This document shows positions 13,499-21,210 of a DNA stretch of 21,210 nt, piece by piece. The stretch comes from Fluviicola sp. GTDB lineage: Bacteria > Bacteroidota > Bacteroidia > Flavobacteriales_D > Crocinitomicaceae. The stretch's first letter is position 1. Each line of letters opens with the position of its first letter. The stretch is from NCBI RefSeq assembly GCF_030151805.1, contig NZ_JASLCN010000419.1, positions 1-21,210 on the forward strand, given 5' to 3'. The notes beneath the pieces are model-generated. The model was not told where the DNA came from. It made no database searches and was given only the letters and a program-made list of their open reading frames with translations. The translations under genes and the position numbers were made by a program.

Positions 13499-15997
13499 AT
13501 GAGCAAAAATTTAGTAATAGTTGAGTCACCTGCAAAGGCAAAAACCATTGAAGGATATTTAGGAAAAGACTTTACTGTAAAATCAAGTTTTGGACATGTG
13601 CGTGATTTGGCGTCGAAAGGATTGGCCATAGACATTGAAAACAATTTTGCACCTGAATACGAGGTGAGTTCGGATAAGAAAGCATTGGTTGCAGAATTGA
13701 AAAAACTGGCAAAGGAATCTGAAGTGGTTTGGCTCGCTACCGATGAGGACCGCGAGGGAGAAGCGATTTCATGGCATTTATACGAAACCTTGGGATTAGC
13801 TAAAAAAGACACCAAACGAATCACGTTCAACGAAATTACGAAAGGAGCTATTTTAAAAGCGATTGAAAATCCACGTCAGATTAACAAACCATTGGTTGAT
13901 GCTCAGCAGGCAAGACGTGTTTTGGATCGTTTGGTAGGTTTCGAACTTTCCCCGGTTTTATGGAAAAAAGTACGGCCAAGCTTGTCTGCGGGACGTGTAC
14001 AATCAGTTGCTGTACGTTTGATCGTAGAACGCGAAAAAGAAATCCAACAATTTCATGCTGAGAGCTATTTCCGTGTAACGGGAGAGTTTTTAAAAGGGAA
14101 AGAACGTATCAAGGCCGAAGTCTCCAAACATTTCGGGACAGATACCGAAGTGAATTCCTTTTTGGAAAATTGTGCGAGTGTTGATTTTAAAGTGTTGGAC
14201 GTTCAACAGAAACCGGCAAAGAAAACTCCGGCTTCTCCGTTTACAACATCCACATTGCAGCAGGAAGCATCTTTGAAACTTGGTTTTTCCGTTTCAAGAA
14301 CCATGCAGGTTGCTCAGAAACTATACGAAGCAGGACATATTACCTATATGCGTACCGATTCCGTGAATTTATCGGAAACGGCGATGCAAGGTGCAAAAAA
14401 CGAGATTCTTTCGGCTTACGGAAAAGAATACTCACATCCGGCAAAATATGCAAACAAAAGTTCGAATGCGCAGGAAGCTCACGAAGCGATTCGTCCGACG
14501 AATTTCGCGATGCACGCATTGGCATACGGAGAGCGCGATGAAGTGCGTTTGTATGATTTGATCTGGAAGCGTTCAATTGCATCTCAGATGAGTCATGCTG
14601 AACTGGAAAGAACGACAATCTCTATCGGAGATTCCAAATTGCCGGAAGTTTTCCAGGCGAAAGGAGAAGTAATCAAATTTGACGGATTCCTGAAAGTGTA
14701 CCTGGAAACAAACCTGGATGAAGAAGAGGACAACGAAATAGAAGGATTGTTGCCAGCGGTTCAGGTTGGAGAATCATTAAACCGCGATTTTATTCGTGCA
14801 ACAGAGCGATTTACAAGACCGGCTGCACGATATGTAGAAGCATCTTTGGTGAAGAAACTGGAAGAATTGGGAATCGGAAGACCTTCAACGTATGCACCGA
14901 CTATTTCAACGATCCAGAAACGCGGTTACGTAGAAAAACAAGAACGCGAAGGAGAAGAAAGAGCATACCAGGTGCTGGAATTGAAAGGTTCTGAGATTGG
15001 AAAGCAAATCAAAAAGGAAATTACCGGGAAAGAAAAAAATAAGTTGTTCCCAACAGATATCGGGATGGTTGTGACGGATTTCCTGATCGATCATTTTGGC
15101 GGAATTATGGATTATCACTTCACTGCAGAGGTGGAAGAGCAATTCGATGAGATCGCACGTGGAAAAATGGAATGGACGGACATGTTGAGTTCATTCTACA
15201 AGCCGTTCCACGACAACGTAGAGGACACGCTGGAACATTCCGACCGCGCTACAGGTGAGCGTGAATTGGGAATTGATCCGGTTTCGAATAAAAAAGTCAT
15301 TGCGCGGATCGGCCGTTTCGGTCCGATGATCCAGATCGGTGATGAAAAAGAAGATGGAGACAAACCGCGTTTTGCATCCCTTCTTGGAAATCAGTCGATT
15401 CATACCATTACGTTGAGTGAAGCGCTTGATTTATTCCAGTTGCCAAAAAGTCTGGGAGAATATAAAGGTGCAGGCGTTGAAGTCAATGTAGGACGTTTTG
15501 GTCCGTATGTGAAATTCGGTGATCAATTCATTTCTCTTGGTAAAAATGAAGATCCGATGGATGTAACGATGGATCGGGCAATTGCGCTGATTGAATCGAA
15601 ATTACAGGCGGATGCACCGATCGGAACGTATGAAGGATTGCCCGTTCAAAAAGGTGTTGGCCGTTTCGGGCCATTCATCAAGTGGAAGGGAATTTTTATC
15701 AATGTGAATAAAAAGTATGATTTTGATAATCTGACTCAACAGGATATCGAAACGCTGATTACTGAAAAAATTCAGAAAGACATCGATAAAGTGGTTCATG
15801 ACTGGAAAGAAGAAGGAATCCGTGTGGAAAAAGCACGTTGGGGGAAGTCCGTTATTTTGAAAGGCAAATTAAAAATTGAACTTCCGAGTAGTGTGGACGC
15901 TGCAGAACTGACACTTGAAAAAGTGAAGGAAATGATCGAAAAGAAAACTCCGGCAAAGAAAGCTCCTGCGAAGAAGGCTGCAGCAAAGAAGAAGTAG
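13499..15997 (+). CDS. topA: DNA topoisomerase I (type IA)
   Basis: An 832-residue enzyme that relaxes negative supercoils by cutting one strand. The N-terminal TOPRIM domain has VESPAKAKTIEGYLG (8-22, catalytic Glu9) and the acidic motif ATDEDREGEA (80-89, Asp82/Asp84). The catalytic tyrosine is Tyr283 in ITYMRTDS. After the catalytic core come three or so C-terminal topoisomerase repeats marked by RFGP (for example GRFGPMIQIG, GRFGPYVKFG, GRFGPFIKWK). There are no zinc-ribbon cysteines. The end is a Lys/Ala/Pro tail (KKTPAKKAPAKKAAAKKK), like histone H1. Start at ATG 13499: the upstream TTG would put the promoter inside the coding region. A terminator follows at 16082-16118. Confidence 0.97.
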   Translation: MSKNLVIVESPAKAKTIEGYLGKDFTVKSSFGHVRDLASKGLAIDIENNFAPEYEVSSDKKALVAELKKLAKESEVVWLATDEDREGEAISWHLYETLGLAKKDTKRITFNEITKGAILKAIENPRQINKPLVDAQQARRVLDRLVGFELSPVLWKKVRPSLSAGRVQSVAVRLIVEREKEIQQFHAESYFRVTGEFLKGKERIKAEVSKHFGTDTEVNSFLENCASVDFKVLDVQQKPAKKTPASPFTTSTLQQEASLKLGFSVSRTMQVAQKLYEAGHITYMRTDSVNLSETAMQGAKNEILSAYGKEYSHPAKYANKSSNAQEAHEAIRPTNFAMHALAYGERDEVRLYDLIWKRSIASQMSHAELERTTISIGDSKLPEVFQAKGEVIKFDGFLKVYLETNLDEEEDNEIEGLLPAVQVGESLNRDFIRATERFTRPAARYVEASLVKKLEELGIGRPSTYAPTISTIQKRGYVEKQEREGEERAYQVLELKGSEIGKQIKKEITGKEKNKLFPTDIGMVVTDFLIDHFGGIMDYHFTAEVEEQFDEIARGKMEWTDMLSSFYKPFHDNVEDTLEHSDRATGERELGIDPVSNKKVIARIGRFGPMIQIGDEKEDGDKPRFASLLGNQSIHTITLSEALDLFQLPKSLGEYKGAGVEVNVGRFGPYVKFGDQFISLGKNEDPMDVTMDRAIALIESKLQADAPIGTYEGLPVQKGVGRFGPFIKWKGIFINVNKKYDFDNLTQQDIETLITEKIQKDIDKVVHDWKEEGIRVEKARWGKSVILKGKLKIELPSSVDAAELTLEKVKEMIEKKTPAKKAPAKKAAAKKK

Positions 15998-16081
15998 CGC
16001 AGCTACTGAAGACCGAATGCAGCTTTAAAAAAAGCTGAGCATGAGGGAAGGTGAGAATTTAGTTTAGAATAAAACATAACG

Positions 16082-16118
16082 AAAAGGGTAGCTGAGCGGA
16101 ATCGAAGTTGCCCTTTTT
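16082..16118 (+). terminator. Terminator after topA
   Basis: AAAAGGG (16082-16088) pairs with CCCTTTT (16111-16117), extended by one A-T and one G-T pair, around an 18-nt loop. The stem merges into a T tract followed by more T (16121-16124). The loop contains one copy of the repeated word CTGAGYGRARTCGAAG. Confidence 0.65.
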
Positions 16119-16173
16119 GCTTTTCAATTTTGGCATTCTCCATGTTCATTGCGAGCCCTGAGTGAAGTCGAAG
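16092..16173. repeat. Two copies of an intergenic CTGAGYGRARTCGAAG word
   Basis: CTGAGCGGAATCGAAG (16092-16107) and CTGAGTGAAGTCGAAG (16158-16173) agree at 13 of 16 positions and lie 66 bp apart. The second copy is flanked by the direct repeat TGCGAG (16150-16155 and 16174-16179). Words of this kind recur in intergenic DNA of Bacteroidota, so these are probably REP-like repeats rather than gene-specific sites (that comparison is from memory). Confidence 0.45.
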
Positions 16174-16241
16174 TGCGAGTTATTAACTTTCCACTCTTTA
16201 TTCTTCGTCGAAACTTTCTGAATCAGCATCCTCCATTCATG

Positions 16242-16249
16242 TATTTTTG
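16242..16249 (+). promoter_or_regulatory. -7 promoter box of the arginase-like gene
   Basis: TATTTTTG matches TAnnTTTG and lies 18 bp before the ATG at 16268. A CTG at 16218-16220 with a 21-bp gap is the only -33 candidate. The upstream in-frame TTG start (16247) is part of this box, which supports the ATG. Confidence 0.5.
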
Positions 16250-16267
16250 CAGGAAAGTCATGCCAGA

Positions 16268-17425
16268 ATGAAGGATATCTCTATTTATTTCAGCCCGATC
16301 AGTACACTAGAAAACCCGGTTTCAGAATCCCTGGGAGAATTTATTGTGCGGAATGATGATTCAGGCTTTCCGGAGATTGATCGTCCGGGAATCGCGTTGA
16401 TTTACGTGCCTGAGTTCCGAAATGGAGAGGCAAGCCTTCATGGCGAAACAGACGACCGCTTCCGGTCTTATCTGGACAACTATTTTCCGGGAAGCAACTG
16501 GAAATTTAAAATCTATGATTTCGGAAACCTGATGCCGGGTGAAAGGGTAGAGGATACTTATTTTGCCTTAAGACAAGTGGTTGCTGAATTGGTCAAGAAA
16601 TCAGTAGTTCCGGTTGTTTTGGGTGGTACGCAGGATTTGACTTACGCAATGTATCAGGGGTATGAAGAACTGGAACAATTGATCAACGTCCTGAATGTTG
16701 ATGCAAAACTGGACTTGGGAGATCCTGAACTTCCGATCGGAAAAGATGCTTATGTGAGCAAGCTTTTAATGCACAGACCTTGTTATTTGTTCAATCTTTC
16801 GGTAATCGGATACCAAACACCGTTGGTTAAGTCTTCTGAAATAGATCTGTTTGAGAAATTATTTTTTGATGCTGTCCGGTTGGGAGAGTTTAAGGGCGAT
16901 TTCAGAATAGCGGAACCTTTGCTTCGAAACACGGATTTGTTAAGTATTGACCTGCAATCCATCAAAGCGTCGGATTTTAAAGGGAAGTACTTCTCCCAAC
17001 CAAACGGATTTGACAATCAGGATGTGTGCCAGATCGCTAAATATGCCGGGATTTCAGATAAACTGACGTCAGTAGGTTTGTTTAATTTACTTCCGGGAGA
17101 AATTGCCGAAAGCGCACATGCGGAAATCGCTCAGATCATTTGGTATTTCATGGATGGATATTCTCAGCGCGTCGGAGATTTTCCGATTGGAACTAAAAAA
17201 GATTATACCAAGTTTACAGTCTTTTTGGATGAAATAAATCACGACCTTGTTTTTTATCGAAGCAACCGCTCAGAGCGCTGGTGGATGGAGGTTCCATACC
17301 CTCCGAAAGAAGGAGTTAGGTACGAAAGACACCACATGGTTCCCTGCGATAAAATCCAGTATAGCAATGCTTTGAATGGCGATATTCCGAACCTTTGGTG
17401 GAAAACTTATCAGAAGTTAGGGTAA
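16268..17425 (+). CDS. Arginase/formimidoylglutamase-family protein with degenerate metal site
   Basis: A 385-residue protein of the ureohydrolase fold; Bacteroidota homologues are usually named formimidoylglutamase (hydrolyses N-formimidoylglutamate in histidine breakdown). The fold shows in VPVVLGGTQDLTYAMYQG (about 114-131), NVDAKLDLGD and LLSIDLQSIKASDF. The metal ligands are incomplete: in the GGDH motif the His is Gln122, in DAHxD the His is Lys147 (Asp145 and Asp149 remain), and in SxDxD the second Asp is Gln230 (Asp228 remains). So three of the six manganese ligands of arginase are absent and hydrolase activity is doubtful. No other hut genes are nearby. It sits between topA and the type IX secretion genes. 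ATG 16268 is preferred to TTG 16247. Confidence 0.8.
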   Translation: MKDISIYFSPISTLENPVSESLGEFIVRNDDSGFPEIDRPGIALIYVPEFRNGEASLHGETDDRFRSYLDNYFPGSNWKFKIYDFGNLMPGERVEDTYFALRQVVAELVKKSVVPVVLGGTQDLTYAMYQGYEELEQLINVLNVDAKLDLGDPELPIGKDAYVSKLLMHRPCYLFNLSVIGYQTPLVKSSEIDLFEKLFFDAVRLGEFKGDFRIAEPLLRNTDLLSIDLQSIKASDFKGKYFSQPNGFDNQDVCQIAKYAGISDKLTSVGLFNLLPGEIAESAHAEIAQIIWYFMDGYSQRVGDFPIGTKKDYTKFTVFLDEINHDLVFYRSNRSERWWMEVPYPPKEGVRYERHHMVPCDKIQYSNALNGDIPNLWWKTYQKLG

Positions 17426-17511
17426 CCTTTTATTCCTTGTTGCGTATTAAGAACTTGTGTTAAATATTTATCTCTTCAACATTTCATTGTGGAAAAGATG
17501 GATTGATTGCA

Positions 17512-17568
17512 CTAAAAAATTTTGTTTGTTCTAAAAAATACTTATTTTAGTCGCCAATTGGCTAAAAT
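17512..17568 (+). promoter_or_regulatory. CTAAAA repeats and palindrome upstream of the T9SS cluster
   Basis: In the 189-bp gap before the porP/sprF-like gene, CTAAAAAAT occurs at 17512-17520 and again at 17531-17539 (19-bp period). TTTTAG (17545-17550) is its inverse and CTAAAA recurs at 17562-17567. Between the last two lies the perfect palindrome GCCAATTGGC (17553-17562). No exact TAnnTTTG box is present; AAAATTTG (17564-17571) is one base off. This may be a regulatory region for the secretion genes. Confidence 0.35.
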
Positions 17569-17614
17569 TTGTTAAATAGTCAAGCACGTTAAAACCATAA
17601 TAGGACCCATAAAT

Positions 17615-18580
17615 ATGAATAAAACGTTACGAATTTTATCAGCGTTTGTGTTATGTTCTTTTGGAGCTGCTGCTCAACAAGATATCGCATTAACACATTT
17701 TATTTACAATAAGTTCGCCATCAACCCGGGCGCTACTGGTATCGAAGAAGGATTGTGTGGTAATTTAATTTACCGCAACCAGTGGGATAAAGTAAATGGA
17801 GCACCGAATTCTGTGGTATTCAATGCAGAGGCAAACATGGAAAGCTTTGGAAAGTGGACCGGTGGTTTTGGATTGAATTTCACGCATGATGCGATTGGGT
17901 TTAACCGCCAAAACAATGTCATGTTGAACTATTCTCATCACCTTCAGTTAGGAAACGGAAGATTGGGGCTTGGTTTGGGTGTTGGAATGGTAAACTTTGG
18001 TATGAATCCAACGTGGGTTGGTCCTCAGACACAAATTGACCCGACTTTCCCTGGTTCAAGTAGTGCAATCACATTTGATGTGAATTTTGGTGTTTATTAC
18101 CGTGCTGAAAACTGGTATGCAGGATTGTCTTCCACACACTTGCAGGCATCTACATTGGGCTTAACAAGTTCAGTAGCGTCTTCCACCGGAAATGTTAAAT
18201 ATGATTTGGCAAGACATTACTATGTGATGGGTGGTTATACCTTTAAAAATATCGGACCTGGAGATATCGATGTTCAGGCAATGATGGAAACGGATTTGAA
18301 AAAATATTCAGCAAACATCAATGCGCGTTATATCTACAAAGGGTTCCTGTATGGAGGTTTGGCTTTCAGAAACAGCGATGCGATTTCTGTCTTAGCGGGC
18401 TTTAGACCATTTGAAATTAAAAATCAAAGATCCAGAATGTTTATGTGGGTTGGTTACTCGTATGACATCACAATCGGAAGATTGTCAAAGATTTCGAATG
18501 GAACACATGAGATCGCGCTTAAGTTTTGTTATATTCCAATTATACCAATAACGAAAGCAAAAAATCCAAGATGGTTGTAA
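17615..18580 (+). CDS. Type IX secretion system PorP/SprF-family outer-membrane protein
   Basis: A 321-residue outer-membrane barrel protein that in type IX secretion partners with the PorK/PorN ring or with secreted adhesins. It has a signal peptide (1-20, cut at AAA-QQ). The mature start QDIALTHFIYNKFAINPGATG is the family hallmark: short helix, then the NPGATG/NPA turn. Barrel strands follow with Gly/aromatic alternation (GGFGLNFTHDAIGFNRQNNV, LGLGLGVGMVNFGM, YKGFLYGGLAFRNSDAISVLAGF). Length is normal for the family. It precedes gldK by 115 bp, matching the porP-porK-porL-porM-porN order of Porphyromonas, so it is probably the porP-type member rather than one of the many sprF paralogues. 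Confidence 0.9.
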   Translation: MNKTLRILSAFVLCSFGAAAQQDIALTHFIYNKFAINPGATGIEEGLCGNLIYRNQWDKVNGAPNSVVFNAEANMESFGKWTGGFGLNFTHDAIGFNRQNNVMLNYSHHLQLGNGRLGLGLGVGMVNFGMNPTWVGPQTQIDPTFPGSSSAITFDVNFGVYYRAENWYAGLSSTHLQASTLGLTSSVASSTGNVKYDLARHYYVMGGYTFKNIGPGDIDVQAMMETDLKKYSANINARYIYKGFLYGGLAFRNSDAISVLAGFRPFEIKNQRSRMFMWVGYSYDITIGRLSKISNGTHEIALKFCYIPIIPITKAKNPRWL

Positions 18581-18695
18581 AATCAAAAAAAAATTAAGAA
18601 TCTTTGTAACCATTTTTTATTCGATTCCGTTATATCGCAAAATTGATCCTGTAGAATGTTAACGATAAAATCCGGAACTGTAAAATTGAACTAGA

Positions 18696-20240
18696 ATGAA
18701 AAAACTGTTGTTTATCGGTTTAATTGGGGCCTTTATTGCCTCTTGTAGCTCACGTAGTGGCCACTTGACGGGTGCATTAGGTCGTAAAGTGTATCAACCT
18801 GAGATTCCTCTCGGGATGGTTTATGTTCCTTCAGGATCTTATATCATGGGAGAAAATGACCAGGACGTTCCTTTCTTGCACCAAACACGTGCAAAAACGG
18901 TTTCCGTTCAGGCCTTTTACATAGACCAAACTGAAATCACGAATAATGAGTACCGCCAATTCGTAGAATGGGTTCGTGACTCCATGGCTCGTGAACGTAT
19001 TTATTCAGGATTGGAAGATGACGAGGATGCGTCCCGTTACATCAACTACTCGGATATGTACTTCGATGAAGGTGCATTGGAGATGGTTGAGTTCGAACCT
19101 TCTGATCGTGATGTCAATCGCGCGCAATTCTCATTGAACTGGGATCGTCGTTTTTCTTATGATGACCCTGAGTTGATGCCTTTGCTTGCTGATATGTACT
19201 ATCCGCAGCCAGAGCGTTTTTACAAACGTCGTGAATTTGATACCCGTAAGTTGAATTACAAGTATTACTGGATCGATTTAAGAGAAGCTGCAAAAAGAGG
19301 GCGAATTGATATCGTACACAATGGTGTCGATAAAGAAGGAAATGAGATCAGTCCGGAACACCGTGACTTGAATACTCCTCCGCATCCGTTTACAGAAGAG
19401 CCTCAAGGTTTGGATAAGGATTTAGGATACTTCAACAAAAAAGGGCAAAACAACGCGATTCGCGGACATGAAAACCGTCAGCGTTTCATCATTGATGAAG
19501 AAATCAATGTTTATACGGATACTTTGGTATGGGTACGTGACTTTACGTATGCTTTCCATGACCCGATGACTAACATGTATTTCTGGCATCCTGCTTACGA
19601 TAATTATCCTGTGATTGGTATTACCTGGGTTCAGGCAAAAGCTTTCTCGGTTTGGAGAACTCAATTGTTGAACAACTGGTTGGCTGCAATGGGGGATTTA
19701 TTTGTGAATGATTTCCGTTTGCCAACAGAATCTGAGTGGGAAAGAGCTGCTCGTGGTGATTTGAATAATTCACCTTATCCATGGGGAGGTCCTTACATTC
19801 GTAACCAAAGCGGATGTTTCCTTGGAAACTTTAAGCCAATGAGAGGTCGTTACTTCGAAGACGGTGGTTTCCACACGGTAAAAGCATATTCTTACAACCC
19901 GAATGGTTGGGGGCTTTACTGTATGGCAGGAAACGTTTCAGAATGGTGTGAGACAGCTTATGATGAAGCAATGTATGAATTCTCTCATGACTTGAACACG
20001 GAATACAGATACGATGCAATGGACTGGGATCCGCCGGCAATGAAACGTAAAGTAATTCGCGGAGGTTCATGGAAAGATGTAGGTTATTATTTGCAAACTT
20101 CAACTCGTACTTACGAGTATCAAGATACGGCTAAATCGTACGTCGGATTCCGAAATGTGGCAACACACTTAGGACGTGGTGGACGAGACTTCTCAAAAGA
20201 AGGTGGCGAAGAAATTCGAAGCGATATCCAACTTCGCTAA
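18696..20240 (+). CDS. gldK: Gliding motility / T9SS lipoprotein GldK (PorK)
   Basis: A 514-residue outer-membrane lipoprotein that forms the periplasmic GldK/GldN ring around the T9SS translocon. The signal peptide ends in lipobox IASC with lipidated Cys17. The rest is a formylglycine-generating-enzyme-like (SUMF1/FGE-sulfatase) fold: GMVYVPSGSYIMGENDQDVP (about 40-59), FYIDQTEITNNEYRQF, VIGITWVQAKAFSVWR, DFRLPTESEWERAARG, YPWGG and, at the end, RKVIRGGSWKDVGYYLQTS with VGFRN. An insertion of about 150 residues (roughly 105-255) interrupts the fold, as in other GldK. It is structural in GldK; no catalytic Cys pair of true FGE is evident. It is followed 61 bp later by gldL. Confidence 0.95.
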   Translation: MKKLLFIGLIGAFIASCSSRSGHLTGALGRKVYQPEIPLGMVYVPSGSYIMGENDQDVPFLHQTRAKTVSVQAFYIDQTEITNNEYRQFVEWVRDSMARERIYSGLEDDEDASRYINYSDMYFDEGALEMVEFEPSDRDVNRAQFSLNWDRRFSYDDPELMPLLADMYYPQPERFYKRREFDTRKLNYKYYWIDLREAAKRGRIDIVHNGVDKEGNEISPEHRDLNTPPHPFTEEPQGLDKDLGYFNKKGQNNAIRGHENRQRFIIDEEINVYTDTLVWVRDFTYAFHDPMTNMYFWHPAYDNYPVIGITWVQAKAFSVWRTQLLNNWLAAMGDLFVNDFRLPTESEWERAARGDLNNSPYPWGGPYIRNQSGCFLGNFKPMRGRYFEDGGFHTVKAYSYNPNGWGLYCMAGNVSEWCETAYDEAMYEFSHDLNTEYRYDAMDWDPPAMKRKVIRGGSWKDVGYYLQTSTRTYEYQDTAKSYVGFRNVATHLGRGGRDFSKEGGEEIRSDIQLR

Positions 20241-20267
20241 GAATACAACAAACAATTTACAAAACAA

Positions 20268-20275
20268 TAAATTTG
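20268..20275 (+). promoter_or_regulatory. Possible internal promoter before gldL
   Basis: TAAATTTG fits TAnnTTTG in the 61-bp gap between gldK and gldL, 26 bp before the gldL ATG, but no TTG exists at the -33 distance. It might give extra expression of the motor genes. Confidence 0.3.
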
Positions 20276-20301
20276 GTTAAACCTAAAAAACAAAGAAAAC
20301 T

Positions 20302-21126
20302 ATGAAACCAGGAAGTAAAGGATGGAAAAAGTTTATGGCGAAATTATACGGTTTCGGTGCGGCAGTCGTAATCGTTGGAGCCTTATTTAAAATTATGCAC
20401 TGGCCGTTTTCAGGACCGATGTTGATCGTTGGACTAGGAACGGAAGCTATCATCTTCATTTTCTCGGCATTTGAACCGATTCATGAAGATCCAAACTGGG
20501 AGCTTGTTTACCCGGAGTTAGCTTTTGCGCACAGTGATGATTTAGATCATGATGCTTTACCGGCAGCAGGAGGAAGAGGAGGAAGAAATTCTGGTGGATC
20601 TGGAATTACTGAGCACTTGGACAAAATGTTGGAAGAAGCTAAAATTGACGGACAATTATTGGAGCGTTTAGGAGACGGAATGCGTCAGTTGGGTGAAAAT
20701 GCAGCTCAATTGAAGGGAGTAACATCTGCAGCAGCGGCAACTGACTCTTATGTTTCTTCATTGCAAGCAGCATCTGATAAAGTTTCTTCTTTGTCTGAAG
20801 CATATGAAAGAGCATCTGTATCTATTTCAGGTATGACTTCTAATACTCAGGAAGGTGAATCATTCGGTGAGCAAATGCAAAAAGTTTCTAAAAACCTGGC
20901 TGCTTTGAATAACGTATATGAATTACAATTGAAAGGTTCTTCTGCTCATTTGGAAGCAACTGAGAAATTCCAGGGTCAGGTAACTGAAATGATGAAGAAC
21001 TTATCTGATTCAGCTGAAGATACAAAACGTTACAAAGAGAATATGGCAATGTTGTCTAAGAACTTGACTGATTTGAATGCAGTTTATGGTAACATGCTAA
21101 AAGCTATGACAATTTCTAGAGATTAA
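20302..21126 (+). CDS. gldL: Gliding motility / T9SS motor protein GldL (PorL)
   Basis: A 274-residue inner-membrane stator subunit that, with GldM, turns proton flow into motion for gliding and secretion. Two transmembrane helices (about 15-31 and 37-57) are joined by a short loop with HWPFSGP. Charged residues known to matter in GldL are in place: Lys30 in GALFKIMHWP, Glu48 in GLGTEAIIF and Glu58 in FSAFEPI. A Gly/Arg linker (about 87-100) leads to a long helical, probably coiled-coil cytoplasmic tail (about 101-274) with repeated A/L heptads such as LAALNNVYELQLKGS and LTDLNAVYGNMLKA. Length is near the usual 215-280. The gldM start codon follows 70 bp later. Confidence 0.96.
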   Translation: MKPGSKGWKKFMAKLYGFGAAVVIVGALFKIMHWPFSGPMLIVGLGTEAIIFIFSAFEPIHEDPNWELVYPELAFAHSDDLDHDALPAAGGRGGRNSGGSGITEHLDKMLEEAKIDGQLLERLGDGMRQLGENAAQLKGVTSAAAATDSYVSSLQAASDKVSSLSEAYERASVSISGMTSNTQEGESFGEQMQKVSKNLAALNNVYELQLKGSSAHLEATEKFQGQVTEMMKNLSDSAEDTKRYKENMAMLSKNLTDLNAVYGNMLKAMTISRD

Positions 21127-21196
21127 TTCTAATCGATAGAAACTTTATTTAAAATTGAATTATTACTAACAAGTAAACCAATAAAATTAAGAAGTC

Positions 21197-21210
21197 ATGG
21201 CAGGTGGAAA
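21197..21210 (+). CDS. gldM: Start of gldM (PorM), cut by the window edge
   Basis: An ATG at 21197 opens MAGGK, which is the usual N terminus of GldM (the large periplasmic-spanning motor partner of GldL). It comes directly after gldL in the canonical gldK-gldL-gldM order. Only five codons are visible, so the call rests on those residues and on gene order. Confidence 0.75.

Noticed and set aside
16019..16037. Hairpin CAGCTTT/AAAGCTG after topA as the terminator
   Set aside because: The stem is 7 bp with an A-rich loop and no T tract; the hairpin at 16082-16118 is the better terminator.
18599..18606. AATCTTTG as a gldK promoter
   Set aside because: It misses the first T of TAnnTTTG and has no TTG at the right distance; gldK is probably read through from the porP/sprF-like gene.

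Overview
This is a stretch of a Bacteroidota chromosome, most likely order Flavobacteriales (perhaps Crocinitomicaceae/Fluviicola-like; the family is inference). Three things support this: the type IX secretion/gliding genes porP/sprF-like, gldK, gldL and the first codons of gldM; several promoters with the Bacteroidota -7 box TAnnTTTG; and the gene block miaB / sigma-54 activator / lptE / TPR-like protein / secG next to groES-groEL. DNA is moderately AT-rich and there are no tRNA or rRNA genes, CRISPR arrays, transposases or phage genes. Content is mostly core housekeeping plus cell-envelope genes.

Layout. 2-166: 3' end of a probable outer-membrane protein gene, then a strong terminator. 247-4083 (+): three overlapping genes, nadE, a large secreted M48 metallopeptidase and a small outer-membrane beta-barrel protein. 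4081-4252: a 172-bp non-coding piece bounded by imperfect inverted repeats that touch both flanking stop codons. 4254-4577 (-): [2Fe-2S] ferredoxin, divergent from an unknown secreted protein (4667-6112, +), with a 13-bp perfect dyad in the shared promoter region. 6272-6305: bidirectional terminator. 6333-13250 (-): transcribed right to left as miaB, sigma-54-type activator, lptE, TPR-like protein and secG (tightly packed, ending at a terminator at 8524-8553), then groES and groEL, separated by seven perfect copies of an octamer. 13499-15997 (+): topA, divergent from miaB. 16268-17425 (+): an arginase/formimidoylglutamase-family protein that has lost half of its metal ligands. 17615 to the end (+): the type IX secretion cluster.

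How the genes fit together. MiaB modifies tRNA, SecG and GroES/EL handle protein export and folding, and LptE delivers LPS to the outer membrane. GldK/GldL/GldM and the PorP/SprF-like protein form the trans-envelope ring, motor and outer-membrane parts of the type IX secretion system. The M48 peptidase and beta-barrel protein are a possible envelope quality-control pair translationally coupled to NAD synthesis.

I found no convincing wholly new system. The best leads are the degenerate arginase-like protein between topA and the T9SS cluster, the octamer array inside groESL, the operator-like repeats upstream of groES, the 172-bp inverted-repeat element, and the nadE-M48-barrel gene set.
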